A stretch of 64,000 bases of DNA from Niebla homalea (taxonomy: Eukaryota > Ascomycota > Lecanoromycetes > Lecanorales > Ramalinaceae). The translations under genes and the position numbers were made by a program. Where the stretch lies: the NCBI GenBank assembly GCA_019925105.1, contig JAHGAU010000006.1:1674001-1738000 (forward strand). Reading direction: 5' to 3'. The notes below the pieces were generated by a model, which did not search any database, was not told the DNA's origin, and worked only from the letters and a program-made list of their open reading frames with translations. This document shows positions 22,291 through 33,260 of the stretch, piece by piece; position 1 is the stretch's first letter, and each line of letters starts with the position of its first letter.

Positions 22291-23234
22291 ATGTCGACCT
22301 TTGAGCCTGTCGTACGTCGGCATTCTCTGCTGCTTTCCCCGCAGCTCCCCGCGAGAGTGCACATCCATGGGTGTACATGCTTTCTGACCAGAATGACAGA
22401 TTACGATAGATGGCAAAGGACATCTCATGGGCCGCTTGGCCAGTACTGTGGCCAAGCAGCTGCTGTCAGGACAGAAGATTGTGGTAGTTCGCTGCGAAGC
22501 CATCAATATCTCTGGCGGCTTCTTCCGAGCGAAATGTATGTCCCACACTCAGCACTCATTCCAAGCTTGGCCTGCCATTTCAGGAAGTCCTCCTGGTGTC
22601 CACTATACATGACAGCTAACTCAAAGTCGCGTTACAGTAAAGTACCTCGCCTATCTCCGAAAAATGACCCGATATAACCCTACGCGGGGAGGTACGCTGC
22701 CCTACACATTCGATTGCAGAGGCTGCAGGAGACGGGTTTCGAGAGGCATGCTGACAGGATACTGCAGGACCCTTTCATTACCGTGCTCCATCCCGCATCT
22801 TCTACAAAGCCGTCCGTGGCATGATCCCACACAAGACCGCTCGTGGTGCGGCGGCCATGGAGCGTCTGAAGGTTTTCGAGGGGGTACCACCACCGTACGA
22901 CAAGAAGAAGCGTGTTGTTGTCCCACAAGCACTGAGAGTTCTGCGGCTGAAGCCTGGGAGGAAGTATTGTGAAGTTGGGAGACTAAGTCATGAGGTGGGC
23001 TGGAAGTACAAGGACGTGGTGGCGAGGTGAGTCACCAAAGCATCCTTTGTCAAGGGGAGCCACCAAGGAATGATGTCCACTGACACATGTGACAGACTGG
23101 AAGAGAGGAGAAAGGTCAAGGGTGCGGCATACTACGATCGAAAGAAGGCAGTGAGGAAACAGTTGTCGCAAGCCACCAAGAACGCGAAGGTGGACGACAA
23201 GGTGAAGAAGCAATTGGCGCAATACGGGTATTAG
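22291..23234 (+). CDS. RPL16: 60S ribosomal protein uL13 (yeast L16, mammalian L13a)
   Basis: Five exons: 22291-22311, 22400-22535, 22638-22691, 22768-23026, 23096-23234; introns 88, 102, 76 and 69 nt, all GT-AG and frame-consistent. 202 residues, the normal size. Protein reads [20 protein letters not shown], then [59 protein letters not shown] and [20 protein letters not shown], all diagnostic. It is part of the large ribosomal subunit. Intron-rich short exons at the 5' end are typical of fungal ribosomal protein genes. The first coding exon has only 21 bases, chosen because it gives the only in-frame ATG joining the conserved ITIDGKGH. Confidence 0.97.
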
Positions 23235-23688
23235 GAGAGCGACTCTCCCAACGCTCGCTGGTGACTGGTGGGACTCAGTCTTATGGCAGAGGCGTCAAGC
23301 AAAGGGTTCAATTCTGATAAGATGTGAACTTTGATTGACCAATTGATGATTTGGCTGCAATAGCTCAGCAGTTCTATGAAGCATCTCCAAAATCAAACCC
23401 AGTATCTCAACATGACTTGCTACGCGTCCGACATAATTGTTGTCCAACTTTAGCAATGGTGATATAAACGCTGGCATACCTCCGTTTCGAAACGGCGGGG
23501 CAGCCATCTTCCCTCCACCCGGCGCATTGATCGTCCAGGGTTTGAGGGTCTTCGTGAGGGTCCAGACATCAAGTACATATTGACATAATTTCTTAATTGC
23601 ACAAACTCGCTATGACAGCAATGTCTTCCCCTCTACCCAATCCTCCCAAACCACCATCCTTAATTCTTCCATCCTCCTCACCATCATC
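23235..23688. other. Intergenic region, nothing recognised
   Basis: Contains the RPL16 3' end and the promoter of the ligase gene. No additional feature seen. Confidence 0.5.
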
Positions 23689-25610
23689 ATGTCTGGCGCC
23701 CAATCCCGCCTCCGCAACCTAGCCTCCCAGATCTTCCCCTCCACCTCCCCCACGCCCGCCGAGACCGAACCCACCCATCGCGAAAACATCCACACCCTCT
23801 CACCGACTCTCTTCCTCCCGCGCGCTGCTGCCGTGGAACCGCATGTCCGTTCCTCTCCCTCTCCTCCATCTCGCCCTTGCCCGTCCCACTCGTCCCACCC
23901 CGACACCCGCACCCACCCATCCCCCGACACTAGAACTAATCCGCATGTCTCCCAGGCCCAAGCGATCTACCACACCACCTCCAACAACGCCATCCTCCGG
24001 CGCAACTACCAAGAAACCGCCGACCGCGCCCGCGGGCTGGGCTACTACCTCAAGAAACATGGCTACCGGCGGATCGGCCTCCTCTGCCCCAACACCCCGG
24101 CCTTCCTGGAATCGATCTACGGGATCGCGGCCGCGGGCGCCGTCAACGCCGCCGCAAACTACCGGCTCATCCCCGCGGACATCGCGTACATCTTCGCGCA
24201 CGCGGACGTGGACCTGATCATCGTGGATCAGGAGTTCGTCGGCTTGCTGGACGAGTATCGCCGGGTGAGGCCCCGTGTGGCGCTTCTGGTGGACACGGAT
24301 ACGGATGGCGGGGGGGGGCCGTTCGACGAGGCTGTGCGGGAGGGGTTGAGGTATGATGAGGAGAATGGGAGGAGGGGCTGGTGCGGGGGCACGTTGGAGC
24401 CGCAGACGCAGAATGAGGAGGATACGATCGCGTTGGCGTATACATCCGGCACCACTGCCCGTCCCAAGGGTGTGGAGTTCACGCACCGCGGGGCTTATCT
24501 GGGGGCTTTGGCTAATGTGGTCGAGTCCGGCCTTAATCTCTCCGGTGGCGGGTGCAAGTACCTTTGGACGCTGCCGATGTTCCATGCCATGGGCTGGACG
24601 TTTCCCTGGGCGGTGACCGCGGTGCGGGGCACGCATTACTGTCTACGCAAGATCAATTATGAGGAGATTTGGAGGCTGTTGAGGGAGGAAGGGATCACGC
24701 ATTATAACGCCGCGCCGACGGTCAATACGCTGTTGTGCGCCAGCCCCCGTGCGAAGAGGTTGGAGAGGACGGTGCATGTGACGGTGGCGGCGAGTCCGCC
24801 AACGCCGCGGTTGTTTGAGCAGATGATGGAGCTGAATTTGCATCCTGTGCATGTGTATGGCCTCACCGAGACATATGGGCCGATTACCAAGGGGTATCAA
24901 TTACCTGAGTGGGAGGGGCTGCCCAAGGAGGAGCGGTATAAGAAGATGGCAAGGCAGGGGCATGGATTTCTCACGAGTCTGCCGATCCGGGTGATCAAGA
25001 CGGGGGAAGGGGTTCCCGAGGGGAAGATCCGGAATGTGAAGAAGGATGGGGAGGAGATTGGGGAGATTGTGTGTCTTGGAAATATATGTGCGAAGGGGTA
25101 TTACAAGGATGCGGAGGCGACGAGGAAATTGTTCGCTGGTGGGGTGCTGCATACGGGGGATCTGGCGGTGTGGCATCCTGATGGGTCGGCGCAGATCTTG
25201 GATCGGGCGAAAGATATTATCATCAGTGGTATGGACTCCATCTCCTGTTTCCCACTTTTCCCCGTGCGATCTAGATAGCAGGCTGACATATGATAGGCGG
25301 CGAGAACATCTCCTCTGTATCCCTCGAATCCATGCTAGCGACACACCCCGCGATCCTCGAGGTCGGAGTCGTGGCAGTCTCGGATGAGCATTGGGGCGAG
25401 AGACCGAAAGCTTTTGTCACCGTACAGCAAGGCAAAGATGTCCAAGGCGACGAGGTGATTGCTTGGGCGAAGAAGAATCCGGCGATCAGTAAATTTATGG
25501 TTCCAAGGGAGGTTGAGATAATTGCGGAGCTGCCCAAGACCAGCACAGGAAAGATGAAGAAGAATGTGCTGAGGGAGTGGGCGAAGGGTAATGATCGGAC
25601 GATGCAATGA
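23689..25610 (+). CDS. AMP-dependent acyl-CoA synthetase/ligase (ANL superfamily)
   Basis: Exons 23689-23844, 23956-25228 and 25297-25610; introns of 111 and 68 nt; 580 residues. Splicing of the first intron gives AAAVEPHAQAIYHTTSNN, the usual start of these ligases. Adenylation motifs in order: YTSGTTARPKGVEF (P-loop, about residue 214), YGLTETYGP, HTGDLAVWHPDG, LDRAKDII and a C-terminal PKTSTGKMKK with the catalytic lysine. The enzyme class activates a carboxylic acid as acyl-AMP and transfers it to CoA. Closest in style to short/medium or aromatic acyl-activating enzymes; substrate cannot be told. No C-terminal SKL-type peroxisomal signal (ends TMQ). The first intron uses a weak donor (GTCCGT), has no stop and is a multiple of three. 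Confidence 0.88.
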
Positions 25611-26749
25611 TGAGTGTGAGACGCATGAAGACGTATTGATGAGGCTTATATATCAGGTTGTATATAAATTCTGGGGGTTCAAGACAATGAATATCATAGA
25701 GATCTGTAGTTCTATTTTCAGCCTCATCAATCGTGTATCTCTGAAGCTAGCTGAGCTTCAAGTTGATGGAGGCCACCATGCTGTCGTTCTCATAGTTGGC
25801 ATTTCATGGTCCCAGTAATTGATGCTGTGGTGGCCGCATTGGGCAAAGCACCTAGGCAACGCGTGCATTTCTCAGGCTCTCTAGCCAATACAAGTGCACA
25901 TTGTCACGAAATCTCAATACTGCACGGATAGCTGAGCCATGGGTCGGCCTCAATATTGGCGCCTGCCGTGACAGTAATTGACAGATATCATGGTTGTGTT
26001 GAAGGACGTAGTTGAGGGATGACGAGGCGAGGTCGTGTGCTCTCAAACGGGTCTTGGCGTGCCGCCCCACAACCACACCCCCCCGGGGGAGCTGAGGAGG
26101 AGAAATGGAAAACATCCCTCCTTCCCATCCAACCAACATCACATCATGCTTTGACTTTTCAACGGTCGCCAAAGTCACCATCAGCCATTCTTCGCGTCGG
26201 TATCCACTTCCATATCTGCACCTTTATGTGGCTCGCGTCATCTCTCTAGTAAGGCTACACCTTTGCTCATTGATCTCCCAGAACAAGGCGCTTATCCAAG
26301 CCTCAATTCGCCCGCAAATCGATCCTGACAAATCAACTCCCGTGACATTACGGCCTTGCAAAGCCTCCTCTTGACCTTCCACTTCATTTGCAAAATTTCC
26401 GGGGCACGCAGCAACATGCATATTGGACGGAAAGAGCTATTCCTTAACAGACCGACCACGTGCACCTGACCTGCCTGCCTCCTCTCATTCCCATCCTACC
26501 GGGGCCTTCCTACCTGTCGACGTCATCTACTTTGAGCATCTTAAAGCACTCTTAACATTTAGACATCTAGTCGACACGAACAGGAAGTTGCCATCTTACG
26601 AAGCCAAAAGGCAACTGAAGACCCTTCTCTTGGCCCACAGCACTGCTTGACCCTCGTCCCCATTCGACGCAACTTTCGATACCTCTTTCCCCTTTCAAAA
26701 TCCCTACGCTCCTATTATTTCTGGCGCGTACTTCGCCTAAATCTCAGTC
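25611..26749. other. Long GRR1 promoter/5' region
   Basis: 1.14 kb without supported genes. The last 600 bases are pyrimidine-rich with several short frames that could be upstream ORFs of GRR1. No motif assigned. Confidence 0.45.
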
Positions 26750-28733
26750 ATGGCACGACCCAGACGTGAAGACCGCGAGGCCAGCACTGCCACCTCATCT
26801 TCATCAAGCTCGCCGGAGCGGACTGCTTACGAGGAAGACACCGACTTTTTCACCGCCAATCGAAATGATTCTCAGTCATCCTTGGGGGTTCCCTCATTAC
26901 GAGAGGAGGCAATGTCTCCAGATCCAGAAGAGCAAGAGCGTCTCTATAGACTATCACCCATTAGCCGATTGCCTCCAGAGCTATTGATAGCTGTCTTCTC
27001 AAGATTGAGCTCACCCTCCGAGCTCAGGAGCTGCATGCTAGTCTCAAAGCCCTGGCTGAGAAATAGCGCGGAGATGCTGTGGCATCGACCACTTTGCAAT
27101 ACCTGGGCCAACCTTGTCAACGTCACGCAGTCGATCCAGCAAGCGGACGGATACTTCCCTTACAACGCACTCGTCAGAAGGCTGAATCTTTCCAACCTGA
27201 ACAGCGATATCAACGACGGATCAGTTCAGCCATTCCAAGCGTGCAAAAGGATAGAAAGACTCACTTTGACGGGTTGCAGCAAGCTCACAGATCATGGAGT
27301 ATGCTCCCTGGTACACGGCAGTAAGAGCCTGTTGGCTCTCGATATCACAGGTTTGATTGCCATCACGGACCATACTTTGCAAGCAGTTGCCGACAACTGT
27401 CTGCGGTTGCAGGGGCTGAATATCACAGATTGCTTCAGGGTAACTGACGACTCCTTGATCCAAGTGGCCAAGAATTGCCATTCTTTGAAGAGGGTGAGTA
27501 CCTGTCGTTCAGGTGAAGACTAGTGGGCTAATATCAAGGACAGCTCAAGTTGAACAACTGTGGGCTGATCACAGACGATTCTATCGTGTCAGTCGCCGAG
27601 AGCTGCCCGTCTATGCTCGAGATAGATCTTTACCAGTGCCGACAAATCACCAATGCATCCATCACCGCCTTGATTCGAAATGGTCGCCAGCTGAGGGAAC
27701 TGAGAGTCGGCCACTGTCCCTTACTGACAGACAATGCCTTTCTGGAGTTGCCCAAGAACATGACGTTCGATAGCTTGCGGATTCTGGACTTGACAGCCTG
27801 CCATCTGCTCCGTGATGATGCGGTCGAAAAGATAATTGAGACCTCTCCGCGCTTGCGGAACCTAGTGTTGGCAAAATGTAGAGAGATCACGGATCGAGCT
27901 GTCACGGCAATTACGAAGCTTGGGAAGAATCTGCACTACATACATCTGGGTCATTGCATGCAGATCACCGATGCGGCTGTCATCCAGCTGGTCAAGGTCT
28001 GCAACCGCATCAGATACATAGACCTCGCCTGCTGTCAGCGTTTGACCGACGTAAGCGTCAAGCAGCTCGCCACTTTGCAGAAGTTGAGACGGATAGGGCT
28101 TGTCAAGTGCCAGAACATCACAGACAGGAGCATCCTGTCACTAGCGAAACCAGGGCCGGAGCAACGACATTCCGAACAGCGACCAAGGCAACTGGGTCCT
28201 AGTCTGCTTGAACGTGTTCATCTGAGCTACTGCGTCAACTTGACTATCCACGTAAGGTGCATGAGCCTTGTGGATAAGAATGCCATGCTGACCAAGACTA
28301 CAAGGGCATCCATGCACTCCTCAAGCAATGCCCAAAACTCACCCATCTTAGCTTGACAGGCGTGCAAGCTTTTTACAATGAAGAAGCGTTGACAGACTTC
28401 TGCAGAGATGCTCCTCCAGGTGAGCATTCTGATCTCATCTGTTCCCAACCGCTGACTCATCAAGCAGAATTCACTGAGCATCAAAGAACCGTGTTTTGCG
28501 TATTTTCCGGCGACGGCGTGAATCGGCTGCGAAAATACCTCAACGAAGCGCCCCAAGTGACTTATGACACTGAAGGGACAATGTATGACGACCGTGATCC
28601 CGATGGTGACATGGACGCCGAGGGCCAAGTTGCAGGTCTCATGAACGCTACGGCTATCAACGATGATGACGAGGACATGGATGAGATCGAAGTTGGAGAG
28701 GGTAGTCAATATGGAGGTGAAGGCGAGGGCTGA
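26750..28733 (+). CDS. GRR1: F-box/leucine-rich-repeat protein Grr1 (SCF ubiquitin ligase)
   Basis: Four exons: 26750-27493, 27544-28251, 28305-28419 and 28468-28733, introns 50, 53 and 48 nt; 610 residues. The F-box lies at about 67-112 (ISRLPPELLIAVFSRLSSPS, CMLVSKPWLRNSAE). About twelve cysteine-containing LRRs follow, for example LTLTGCSKLTDHGVCSLV, LNITDCFRVTDDSLIQVA, LDLTACHLLRDDAVEKI and IDLACCQRLTDVSVKQLA. The third exon gives KQCPKLTHLSLTGVQAFYN and the tail is acidic (DDDEDMDEIEVGEG). Grr1 recruits substrates such as G1 cyclins to SCF through its LRR pocket and links glucose sensing to proteolysis. Splicing restores uninterrupted repeats, so the model is firm. Confidence 0.94.
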
Positions 28734-29563
28734 CCGGATCTCCCGTCTGTGTCTCGTCAATTTACAACAGTTTTGTGTTGGCCGACCGCTCGACATGGAG
28801 TCCCATCAGCATCTCTTCTTTCCAAGTCCGGGCTGGAGTCCACATGCATTCCACATTCATCAACTCGAAATCAGCAGCCATTCCACATTCATCAACTCGA
28901 AAACAATTTGCAAATGATACCCTCATAGTATCGACTCGACCCGAGCCCATGCTATGGATGTTTAATGAATTTACCTATCTTTTCGGCGAGGAGTTTTGCA
29001 GGATGATGACCAGAAGGCCCATTTGATCATATGAGATAGACGCATGGTTTCCTTTGCCCCTGCTTACATGAATCAAGATATTAACAAAGGCATAGAAGGG
29101 CTCCTTTTTGAGGGGATTCCCGGTATCTAGCATTCTTAAATGTCAAACCATATTTACAGCCAAGACGCTCGCTTAACCCGAACCGTAGACTCGTAGCCTT
29201 CAAAAAGAGTTTCACCATCTGTAGCATGATGTAAGATCGCATGAAAATAAGATCAGCGGTTCAGGAGGAGTTCGGTTCCAGAATCGTGCCTGCAGAATCT
29301 GGACGAGCGACTCCACCTTTCCACGTGACCCCTTCCTCAAAGGGGACCATGTTTCGTCATTCCCTGCTTGATTGAAGCTCGTCATCATGCTTTGGCGGGG
29401 TAGGGACCAAACCCTTTGTAATGTGTACCTTCGTAGAGTGATCCTTGATGGTGGGGCAGAATGGCGTTGTGCCTGTTGCCGTCATGCTCATGGTCATGAT
29501 CTGAAGCAAAATTGATTCGTTTGAAGCGAATCTCGACTCGAGCGGGGCAATTGACAGTCCAAC
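28734..29563. other. Intergenic region between GRR1 and PFF1
   Basis: Holds the GRR1 3' end, the 24-bp direct repeat at 28847-28902, and the PFF1 promoter with a CCACGTGACC sequence at about 29320. No gene recognised. Confidence 0.5.
28847..28902. repeat. Perfect 24-bp direct repeat with 8-bp spacer
   Basis: The unit starting CATTCCACATTC and ending AACTCGAAA occurs at 28847-28870 and again at 28879-28902, separated by TCAGCAGC. It lies just downstream of the GRR1 stop codon. Confidence 0.9.
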
Positions 29564-32437
29564 ATGACGATCTTCAAGAATCCCATCGCTTTCACGCCGT
29601 TGCCCGTAACAATCCTGAGTTCTCTGGTCTATGCCGCTTTAATCATCTCCTTGCTCGTCGTCCATCATGTCCTCCCAGCTATGGACACTAAAGCTATTCC
29701 TGGCGTGGACCTGGATGAGGCATGGCAGGACTTGCAGACCTTGACGAGCCACTTCCACCCGTACAACAGTCATCGCAATGATGAGATTCGTAGTTGGCTC
29801 CTTGACAGGATCGAGTCCTACACTTCCTCGGCTGGAGGTGGAAGACAGAAGACTGCAGCTCCGTTACAGCATGTCATGGAGGACTCTCCTGTCCTCATCA
29901 TTTCCGACATGACATCGAATGTCTCGTGGACCCAGAACAAGACGAATACCAAGCCGCCGTTCAGCTCATACTTTGAAGGTACTAATGTGATGGTCTACAT
30001 TCGAGGCTGGGACGATGACCCTTCTGATCTCTGGCTTCGAAAGCATGCATCAGGAGGTCAAGGTGGGGTATTGGTCAACGCCCACTACGACAGCGTGTCT
30101 ACTGGCTACGGAGCGACCGACACCGGTATCGGTGTCGTGACGATCCTGCAGCTCATCAAGTATTTTTCAGCTCCAGATCGACAACCCAAGAAAGGCATTG
30201 TCGCGCTTTTTAACAACGGCGAAGAAGACGGACTACTAGGTGCTCGAGCCTTTACTCAACATCACTTGTCGCGATTCGCCCAGACCTTCCTCAATCTTGA
30301 AGGTGCTGGTGCTGGAGGGCGGGCCACCCTTTTCCGCTCTACGAATACCGAGGTCACAAGGCTATACCAGCAGAGCAAGTACCCTTTCGGTAGCGTCTTG
30401 AGCGCCGATGCATTCAAGCGAGGTCTCATCAAGAGCGGAACAGACTACTCGATCTTCACTGAAGTTGGGATGAGAGGTCTTGATGTCGCCTTCTACAAGG
30501 GCCGATCGAGATATCATACCAATGAGGACGACATGAAGCATACCAGTCAAGCTTCCCTCTTCCATATGCTTTCCGGCGCAATGACGACTGTGCAAGGTCT
30601 TGCGAACGATGACGTTGGCAAGAGTGCTACCAATGGCGTCTGGTTTGATCTCTTTGGTAGAGCATTCGCCGTCTTTCAACTCAACACTCTGTTCGCGCTG
30701 TCCATCGCCTTGATCGTTGTCGCCCCTGTGACCTTGGGCAGTATCTGGATTGCGCTCATAAGGACCGACAGGTCCTACATTCTCAGCGGATCCGTCACTC
30801 CTAAAGGCACAGACCACGAGGAACCCGTGAGCATCAAAGGGCGTAGGGGAGTGTCTCGATGGCCCTTCGCGTTTGTGCTAGCATCTGCTGCCGTCATTGC
30901 CCTAGCCTTCTTGATGGCCTACGTCAATCCGTACATCATCTACAGCAGTGCATATTCTGTATGGGCTATGAACATATCCATCTGGATAGCGATAGCTTCA
31001 TTCTACGCCAAGGCGGCGGATCGAATCCATCCTACCGCATTCCAGCGGCTGTACACTATTTTGTGGCTCTCTCTGGCTGCATGGATTGTGTTGGTAGCCA
31101 GTACAATCATCGAGAGAAGGGAAAAGATTGGAGGAACTTATCTGATATTCTTCTATCACGCCAGCATATTTTTAGCAACAACGATCTGTTGCCTCGAACT
31201 GTTTCGCCTACCAAGAAAATCGGATTACGTCTCGGATATGCTCGATGCTCAAGGGACGATCCCAGGATCTTCAAGGCCGTCCAGTAGCCGTGCGAACGTT
31301 TCTTCAGGGGAAGATCAAAGACGGGAACCTGGCGATGGGGACGACGGAGAAGAGGCTGACGAACGGACGTCCCTGATGCGTGGCGGCGCAGCCAAACGGA
31401 CAACATTCAAGCACTACACATCACCCAACGAGAGAGCTGAAGCGGAAGAGCATGAACATGAAAGCCACGCCCAGAAGCGACTGATCTACGGCTCAGAGCA
31501 GCCGTGGTCACATTCTCTACCCTCTTCGCTTTGGCTTCTTGAATTCATCATCATTGCTGCGTTCCCGCTGGTCATCTTCGGCCAAACATCTCTTTTCCTT
31601 ACATCAGCTCTGTCGCAGACCCTCGCCGACGGCAGCTCTCCGATCTTAGTCTACCTCGCTCTCTCTGTTCTAAGCATTATTCTCTTTGCGCCGTTGGGTC
31701 CTTTCCTTCACCGCTTTACCCACCACATCCCTACCTTCCTCTGCCTTGTCTTTATTGGCACACTCATCTACAATATGTTTGCATTCCCCTTCTCGGCCAA
31801 TAATCGCTTGAAAATCAAATTCATTCAAAAGGTCGATCTAGAGACTGGCGCCAATGATGTCACTCTCACGGGCGTCAGTCAAGGCTCCTATCTGTCGGAG
31901 ATAGCACACTCTTTGCCCAGCGTGGCAGGCCAAAAACCACTTTGCAGCCGAAGCGTGCTGGATGGACTTACAGAATGTACCTACCATGGCCCTGCACCAC
32001 AGATTCTTCCCCCGTCATCACTCAACGGCAGTCCCGTCAAATTTGGCGTCACCCGCTCCCTCAACTCCACCCACACCGCCCACTTCCGCCTCTCGGCCCA
32101 TGATTCCCGCGCCTGTCGCATACACTTCTCTTATCCAATCACTACGTTCCACATCGCTGGCTCCGGCCCCCAAGACCCGCGCTTCCCCATCAGCAATCCT
32201 GAAGGCAGTCGGGAATTGCGGCTGTGGTCGAGGACATGGGATCGGGAATGGAGAGGTACATTCTCTTGGAAAGGGGAGAAGGAGATGAGTGGACGGGTGG
32301 TGTGCCTGTGGAGTGATGCGAACACGCCAGGGACGATACCGGCGCTGGATGAGGTGTGGAAGTATGCGCCGGTGTGGTCGGCGGTGACGAAAGCGGATGA
32401 TGGATTGGTTGAAATGGGGAGGAGGTGGAGTGTTTGA
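29564..32437 (+). CDS. PFF1: Vacuolar membrane zinc protease Pff1 (M28 family)
   Basis: Single exon, 957 residues, normal for fungal Pff1. Residues 15-37 form the first membrane helix. The M28 domain follows with zinc ligands visible: NAHYDSV (H174), DTGIG (D186), NNGEEDG (E220/E221), NLEGAG (E246) and RYHTNEDD (H318). About eight further helices lie between residues 365 and 780, interrupted by a charged cytosolic loop, then a lumenal C-terminal domain ending EMGRRWSV. Pff1 is a vacuolar multispanning aminopeptidase-like protein; its substrate is not established. The ATG at 29564 is the first and precedes a fitting membrane anchor. Several N-glycosylation sites (NVS, NKT) are in the lumenal part. 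Confidence 0.95.
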   Translation: MTIFKNPIAFTPLPVTILSSLVYAALIISLLVVHHVLPAMDTKAIPGVDLDEAWQDLQTLTSHFHPYNSHRNDEIRSWLLDRIESYTSSAGGGRQKTAAPLQHVMEDSPVLIISDMTSNVSWTQNKTNTKPPFSSYFEGTNVMVYIRGWDDDPSDLWLRKHASGGQGGVLVNAHYDSVSTGYGATDTGIGVVTILQLIKYFSAPDRQPKKGIVALFNNGEEDGLLGARAFTQHHLSRFAQTFLNLEGAGAGGRATLFRSTNTEVTRLYQQSKYPFGSVLSADAFKRGLIKSGTDYSIFTEVGMRGLDVAFYKGRSRYHTNEDDMKHTSQASLFHMLSGAMTTVQGLANDDVGKSATNGVWFDLFGRAFAVFQLNTLFALSIALIVVAPVTLGSIWIALIRTDRSYILSGSVTPKGTDHEEPVSIKGRRGVSRWPFAFVLASAAVIALAFLMAYVNPYIIYSSAYSVWAMNISIWIAIASFYAKAADRIHPTAFQRLYTILWLSLAAWIVLVASTIIERREKIGGTYLIFFYHASIFLATTICCLELFRLPRKSDYVSDMLDAQGTIPGSSRPSSSRANVSSGEDQRREPGDGDDGEEADERTSLMRGGAAKRTTFKHYTSPNERAEAEEHEHESHAQKRLIYGSEQPWSHSLPSSLWLLEFIIIAAFPLVIFGQTSLFLTSALSQTLADGSSPILVYLALSVLSIILFAPLGPFLHRFTHHIPTFLCLVFIGTLIYNMFAFPFSANNRLKIKFIQKVDLETGANDVTLTGVSQGSYLSEIAHSLPSVAGQKPLCSRSVLDGLTECTYHGPAPQILPPSSLNGSPVKFGVTRSLNSTHTAHFRLSAHDSRACRIHFSYPITTFHIAGSGPQDPRFPISNPEGSRELRLWSRTWDREWRGTFSWKGEKEMSGRVVCLWSDANTPGTIPALDEVWKYAPVWSAVTKADDGLVEMGRRWSV

Positions 32438-33260
32438 TCGGTCATGTTTGTTGGAGTGCACGTCCATAGGCTTGGGACGAGTCTATCATATTTTGCTCCA
32501 TTGTACAAGAAAATAGTCTTTCTTGGCATGCAAATACATTTATTCTACTCCGTACGTCAAGACCTCTCGCTTGCAAAACACCCTGTAATTGCACGCCGCC
32601 GAGATAATCATTCCAGGGATGATTTTTGGACTCAACAGAGAGATGTTGGCGCTGTACGATGTATCCCTGATAGTTAACGCATCTCCTAAACAGTGGCCAT
32701 CAAGAGCTCTACCGAAATTCCAAGATTGGTACAAGGAGGAGGTCTGATACTTGTTGCCTCTCCCGCGAGGGTACCATCATACCACCAAACTTCACGCTCG
32801 CTAAGCACACTCTCCCATTGGAGACCGCGTTTTTTACGGTGGTTTGGCGTAAATGTAAATGGGTGTTTCTGAGGTATCTTACTCCTCGTGCACTGAGCCT
32901 ATTGCGCATATATGTACCTATATTTGACTCCTTACGAATGGTTGGGGTGGCCATGGGTCCGGGGGGTAGCGTTTAGGGTAGATATCGAGGTGGCTTTTGG
33001 GGTGGCTCCAGGGGGCTTTCATGACCCAGGAATTTTGCCCGAAAGATGTGTCTCTGCGCCAAGAGATTCCACAACCCTGAAGAGCAGTTTCCCTCATACA
33101 TACATCAATCATCCAGAATCTATATACAAGGTTCTGAATTGATTGTAAAGAAGGCTGGTCAACTCGCGTTCCAATCTTAAAGTCAGCGTTACTAGTATTT
33201 TGGCCCTGGGAAAACCGAGTCTTCGTGTCAGCAACCCTGAGACGAAACGACCTTCCACAT
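32438..33260. other. Convergent intergenic region, nothing recognised
   Basis: Between the PFF1 3' end and the 3' end of the minus-strand DUF7580-type gene. No feature recognised. Confidence 0.5.

Noticed and set aside
23800..24636. 278-codon minus-strand frame
   Set aside because: Antisense shadow of the acyl-CoA synthetase gene; Arg/Gly/Val-rich composition caused by high GC, no domain.
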